A DNA stretch of 7,952 nt from an uncultured Alistipes sp. (GTDB lineage: Bacteria; Bacteroidota; Bacteroidia; Bacteroidales; Rikenellaceae): NCBI GenBank assembly GCA_904502005.1, contig CAJGDC010000066.1, forward strand, positions 1 to 7,952, written 5' to 3'. Numbering within the stretch: position 1 is the stretch's first letter; each line of letters starts with the position of its first letter. Under the pieces are notes generated by a model. The model was not told where the DNA came from. It ran no database searches and was given only the letters and a program-made list of their open reading frames with translations. The translations under genes and the position numbers were made by a program. This document shows positions 5,735 through 7,952 of the stretch, in pieces.

Positions 5735-7746
5735 TGAGAAGAGTTTTAACCATTGTTTTAGCTGTTGTAACACTATGTGCAACAGCTAAAACGCATATAG
5801 AATACAACCCATTCAGCCTCTCTGTGGATGGACAGAAGGTCGTTACTGCTCCTACAGAGGGACTTTGGTCTGTGGCAACAGATTGGTCTGACGGGTGGAT
5901 GGGTGACTGGCATCATGCCTCGCCAGAGCGTGTAGAGCGAGTTGGAGAGTGGAGTGTTGTTCATGGAAAGATAGCTCTTGAAAAGGGTACGCTTGTTTTG
6001 CGCGACAGTTACCGCGAGGTTGAGGGTGGACTAATTGAGTGTCGCAGACGATTTGAGTGGCAGGGTAGTGAGCCACTTGAGAAGGTGACTCTCTCTGTGC
6101 GTCTTAATGTTGAGGGTCAGGAACTTATGCCATGTCTACCAGGTATTTTGTATTACGGAAATAAGAATGGCGCAAAGGTAAACTCAAATATCATCCCCGT
6201 ATATAACGGCACTGCGGGCGAGTTCGCAATTTTTGAGGAGCATCGCTATCCTATGCCATTTGCGATGCTTGAGAATGGCTCGGATGGGTATGCTGCTGCG
6301 CTGCATACAACACCAAGCCCTGTTCGTGGGGCGGTGCTTTCGGACCAGTGGTGGTCGTTGGGTGTTGAGGCTTTTGAAAATCATAGCCAGATTGTACTCT
6401 ACTCGGGAGCAATTGGATATAATGGTCAGCATGGTGTGGCAAAGGCTCTGCAGAGGCGTCCTATGCCATACACTGATACCTACATAACCCTTGAACCACA
6501 GCAGATTATTGAAAAGCAGTTCTTTGTTGAAGTTTACCCAATCTCTCGAGCGGGTAGCGGTTTTCAGCGACCAATATACACCTCGCTTGACCTTCATAGA
6601 CCCTACGACGCAGAGCGATTCCCGACTTTTGAGCAGATTGTGTGCTCGAAATATGAGTTTGCAAAGCGCCGTTGGATAGAGTTTGACTCTACGGCGGTGG
6701 GATTTAATATGTACGACACCGCTGTTCGCAAGGATATTGTTATGGGTTGGTGTGGTCAGGCAGACTCTCCGGGCTTCTCATTGCAGGCGCTATCTAAGAC
6801 CTTGAACGATGGTGATATAGAGGGCATGGTGCAGCGCTCGCTTGACTATCTGTCAACCTTTGCCGTAGATGATGAAAAGGGGATTTTTGTTGTCGGATAT
6901 AATGGTGAGAAGTTCCACGGTGGCGACCCTGTGTCGTGCGGACAGGCTATGTATAACTTTGCCCAAGCGATAACTCTCGCTCGCAAAAATCGCCACTATG
7001 ATACGGCAAAGTGGGAGGCGTTTCTTAAGAGGGCTTGCGATGCGGTTTGTAATCGCATCTTGAGCGATGAGTGGAATCCTAAATCAACTGCGGAGGGTTT
7101 CTATATTGCACCTCTCGCAATAAGTTCTAAACTCTTTCGCGAAAAACGCTATCTTGTTGCAGCGCGTAAGGCAGCAGAGCTCTTTGCCGAGCGCCACCTT
7201 GAGATGAATGGCTGTTATTGGGGAGGAACTTTGGATGCTACTTGTGAAGACAAAGAGGGCTCGTGGGCAGCCTTTCAGGGCTTTTTGGAGTTGTATGAGC
7301 GAACAAAGGAGCCGAAATATCTTGAGTGGGCAAAGCATGCTATGGATGTCTGCCTGAGCTATGTTGTTGTGTGGGATATTCCCCTGCCGGCTGGTCGTCT
7401 TGCAGATTTTAACTTTAAGACAACCGGTTGGAGTGTGGTCTCGGCGCAAAATCAGCATATAGATGTCTATGGAGTGCTCTTTGCACCTGAGGTATATAAG
7501 ATGGGTAAACTGCTTAAAGATAACCGTTTGTGTCGCCTTGCAGAGGTGATGTTCCGCAGTTGTGCACAACTGACTGACCCATACGGTTCTCAGGGTGAGC
7601 AGATTCAGCAGACAAACTTTGCTCAGCGAGGTGATATGAGCAATGTCCATAAACTCCGCGGTGGATATGCAGAGCGTTGGACCGTCTTTTGGATTACAGC
7701 CCATTTCCTTAACTCCGCTGCCCGTTTTAAGATGATGGAGCGATAG
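5734..7746 (+). CDS. Exported protein of unknown function, probable beta-sandwich plus alpha/alpha-barrel glycan-active protein
   Basis: I do not recognise this 670-residue protein as a named family. Residues 1-18 form a signal peptide (RR, hydrophobic core, ATA before K19) with no lipobox. About residues 20-275 are rich in alternating beta strands and aromatic residues (WSDGWMGDWHH, RRRFEW, SDQWW), consistent with the beta-sandwich that precedes many polysaccharide-active barrels. From about residue 290 the sequence becomes helical with repeated Trp/Tyr/Gly-rich turns: MGWCGQADSPG (337-347), CYWGGTLDATCEDKEG (494-509), and GYAERWTVFW near the C-terminus. This resembles six-hairpin alpha/alpha-barrel glycosidases. 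Asp344, Asp501, Glu505, Asp506 and Glu508 are possible active-site acids, by position only. The 1-nt overlap with the GH3 gene suggests work on the same glycan, perhaps supplying its substrate. A lyase, epimerase or non-catalytic binding role is also possible. Gene reality is firm; the fold is inferred. Confidence 0.9.
   Translation: MRRVLTIVLAVVTLCATAKTHIEYNPFSLSVDGQKVVTAPTEGLWSVATDWSDGWMGDWHHASPERVERVGEWSVVHGKIALEKGTLVLRDSYREVEGGLIECRRRFEWQGSEPLEKVTLSVRLNVEGQELMPCLPGILYYGNKNGAKVNSNIIPVYNGTAGEFAIFEEHRYPMPFAMLENGSDGYAAALHTTPSPVRGAVLSDQWWSLGVEAFENHSQIVLYSGAIGYNGQHGVAKALQRRPMPYTDTYITLEPQQIIEKQFFVEVYPISRAGSGFQRPIYTSLDLHRPYDAERFPTFEQIVCSKYEFAKRRWIEFDSTAVGFNMYDTAVRKDIVMGWCGQADSPGFSLQALSKTLNDGDIEGMVQRSLDYLSTFAVDDEKGIFVVGYNGEKFHGGDPVSCGQAMYNFAQAITLARKNRHYDTAKWEAFLKRACDAVCNRILSDEWNPKSTAEGFYIAPLAISSKLFREKRYLVAARKAAELFAERHLEMNGCYWGGTLDATCEDKEGSWAAFQGFLELYERTKEPKYLEWAKHAMDVCLSYVVVWDIPLPAGRLADFNFKTTGWSVVSAQNQHIDVYGVLFAPEVYKMGKLLKDNRLCRLAEVMFRSCAQLTDPYGSQGEQIQQTNFAQRGDMSNVHKLRGGYAERWTVFWITAHFLNSAARFKMMER
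5755..5792 (+). repeat. Perfect 13-bp inverted repeat (mRNA hairpin) in signal-peptide codons
   Basis: GTTTTAGCTGTTG (5755-5767) pairs perfectly with CAACAGCTAAAAC (5780-5792) around a 12-nt spacer. In RNA a U-G and an A-U pair can extend the stem inwards and one U-G outwards. It starts 21 nt behind the first base of the ATG and covers codons 8-20 of the exported protein. No T tract follows, so it is not a standard terminator. Function is unknown; it may affect translation or mRNA stability at the gene junction. Confidence 0.85.
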
Positions 7747-7765
7747 GGGAGGACTATCTAAAAAT

Positions 7766-7803
7766 AGGGCTACCGTAGACAACGGCAGCCCTTATTATTT
7801 TTT
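7766..7803. terminator. Probably bidirectional rho-independent terminator
   Basis: The stem A-GGGCT (7766-7771), an A/C mismatch, then CCGT (7773-7776) pairs with ACGG (7782-7785) and AGCCC-T (7787-7792) around the loop AGACA. A T-rich run (7793-7803) follows on the plus strand. The A-rich run before the stem gives a T run on the minus strand. It lies 19 nt after the stop of the exported protein and 27 nt after the stop of the converging gene, so it should end both transcripts. Confidence 0.85.
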
Positions 7804-7818
7804 GAGTGTTACTAGCAA

Positions 7819-7952
7819 CTATCCGCAGTGGAAGTACTGGCGAACAAGGCTGAGCATCTTCTCAGTATCGTTATTGATATCCTCTCTGAGAGTTTGGTCG
7901 TTGTAGCTCTGCAACTTCTTGATTATTCCGTTAATCATTGCAGGGCTAAAGA
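7819..7952 (-). CDS. Unidentified protein, C-terminal 43 codons (5' part outside window)
   Basis: The reading frame enters at the right edge and ends at a TAG at 7819-7821. The visible end contains FSPAMINGIIKKLQSYND and finishes in LVRQYFHCG. It looks like one or two amphipathic charged helices (KKLQ, REDINNDTEK) in a soluble protein. Codon use (GAG, AAG, CTC, CGC) resembles the neighbouring genes, and a terminator hairpin follows at the right distance, which together support a real gene. I cannot assign it to a family from this fragment. Confidence 0.65.
   Translation of the reverse strand, partial: FSPAMINGIIKKLQSYNDQTLREDINNDTEKMLSLVRQYFHCG

Noticed and set aside
7084..7782. A 232-codon open frame on the minus strand opposite the end of the exported protein
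   Set aside because: It is antisense to a well-supported gene, has no membrane, domain or motif signal, is full of Cys/Ser/Thr/Leu runs typical of shadow translation, and runs through the terminator hairpin.

Overview
The window looks like a chromosomal segment from a member of Bacteroidota, most likely an order Bacteroidales gut-type bacterium. Three observations support this. The start regions lack clear Shine-Dalgarno sequences. The upstream regions carry the Bacteroidota promoter form (TAnnTTTG at -7, in one case with TTTG at -33). The gene content, a secreted GH3 glycosidase and a YtrA-type GntR/ABC cassette, is also common there. I cannot name the genus from sequence alone. There are no tRNA or rRNA genes, CRISPR arrays, transposases or phage genes.

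Left part (1-960): the N-terminal two thirds of phosphoglycerate kinase (pgk), on the minus strand and cut by the window edge, preceded by its own promoter region. A strong minus-strand terminator separates it from the next operon.

Middle (961-3391): a compact four-gene minus-strand operon. In transcription order it encodes an ABC ATPase, a six-helix ABC-2-like permease, a YtrA-type GntR repressor, and a small single-helix membrane-anchored protein of unknown function. Gaps are 2 nt or the genes overlap. Its promoter (TTTG, 19 nt, TACCTTTG) abuts a near-perfect 24-bp palindrome of the AGTGTA-N12-TACACT form. This is very like the operator known for YtrA-type regulators, so the repressor in third position probably controls its own operon.

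Right part (3392-7803): a divergent two-gene operon for exported proteins. The first gene is a complete GH3 beta-glycosidase with visible nucleophile and acid/base motifs. Its stop codon overlaps by 1 nt (TAATG) the start of a 670-residue exported protein. I do not recognise that protein; it reads as a beta-sandwich followed by an alpha/alpha-barrel, so a glycan-active enzyme is plausible. A perfect 13-bp inverted repeat lies in its signal-peptide codons, a potential strong mRNA hairpin just behind the coupled start. There is no SusC/SusD pair or regulator beside the operon. A probably bidirectional terminator closes it against an unidentified minus-strand gene, of which only the last 43 codons are inside the window.

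The best candidates for something undescribed are the coupled GH3 partner protein with its signal-peptide hairpin, and the unknown small membrane protein of the YtrA-type operon.
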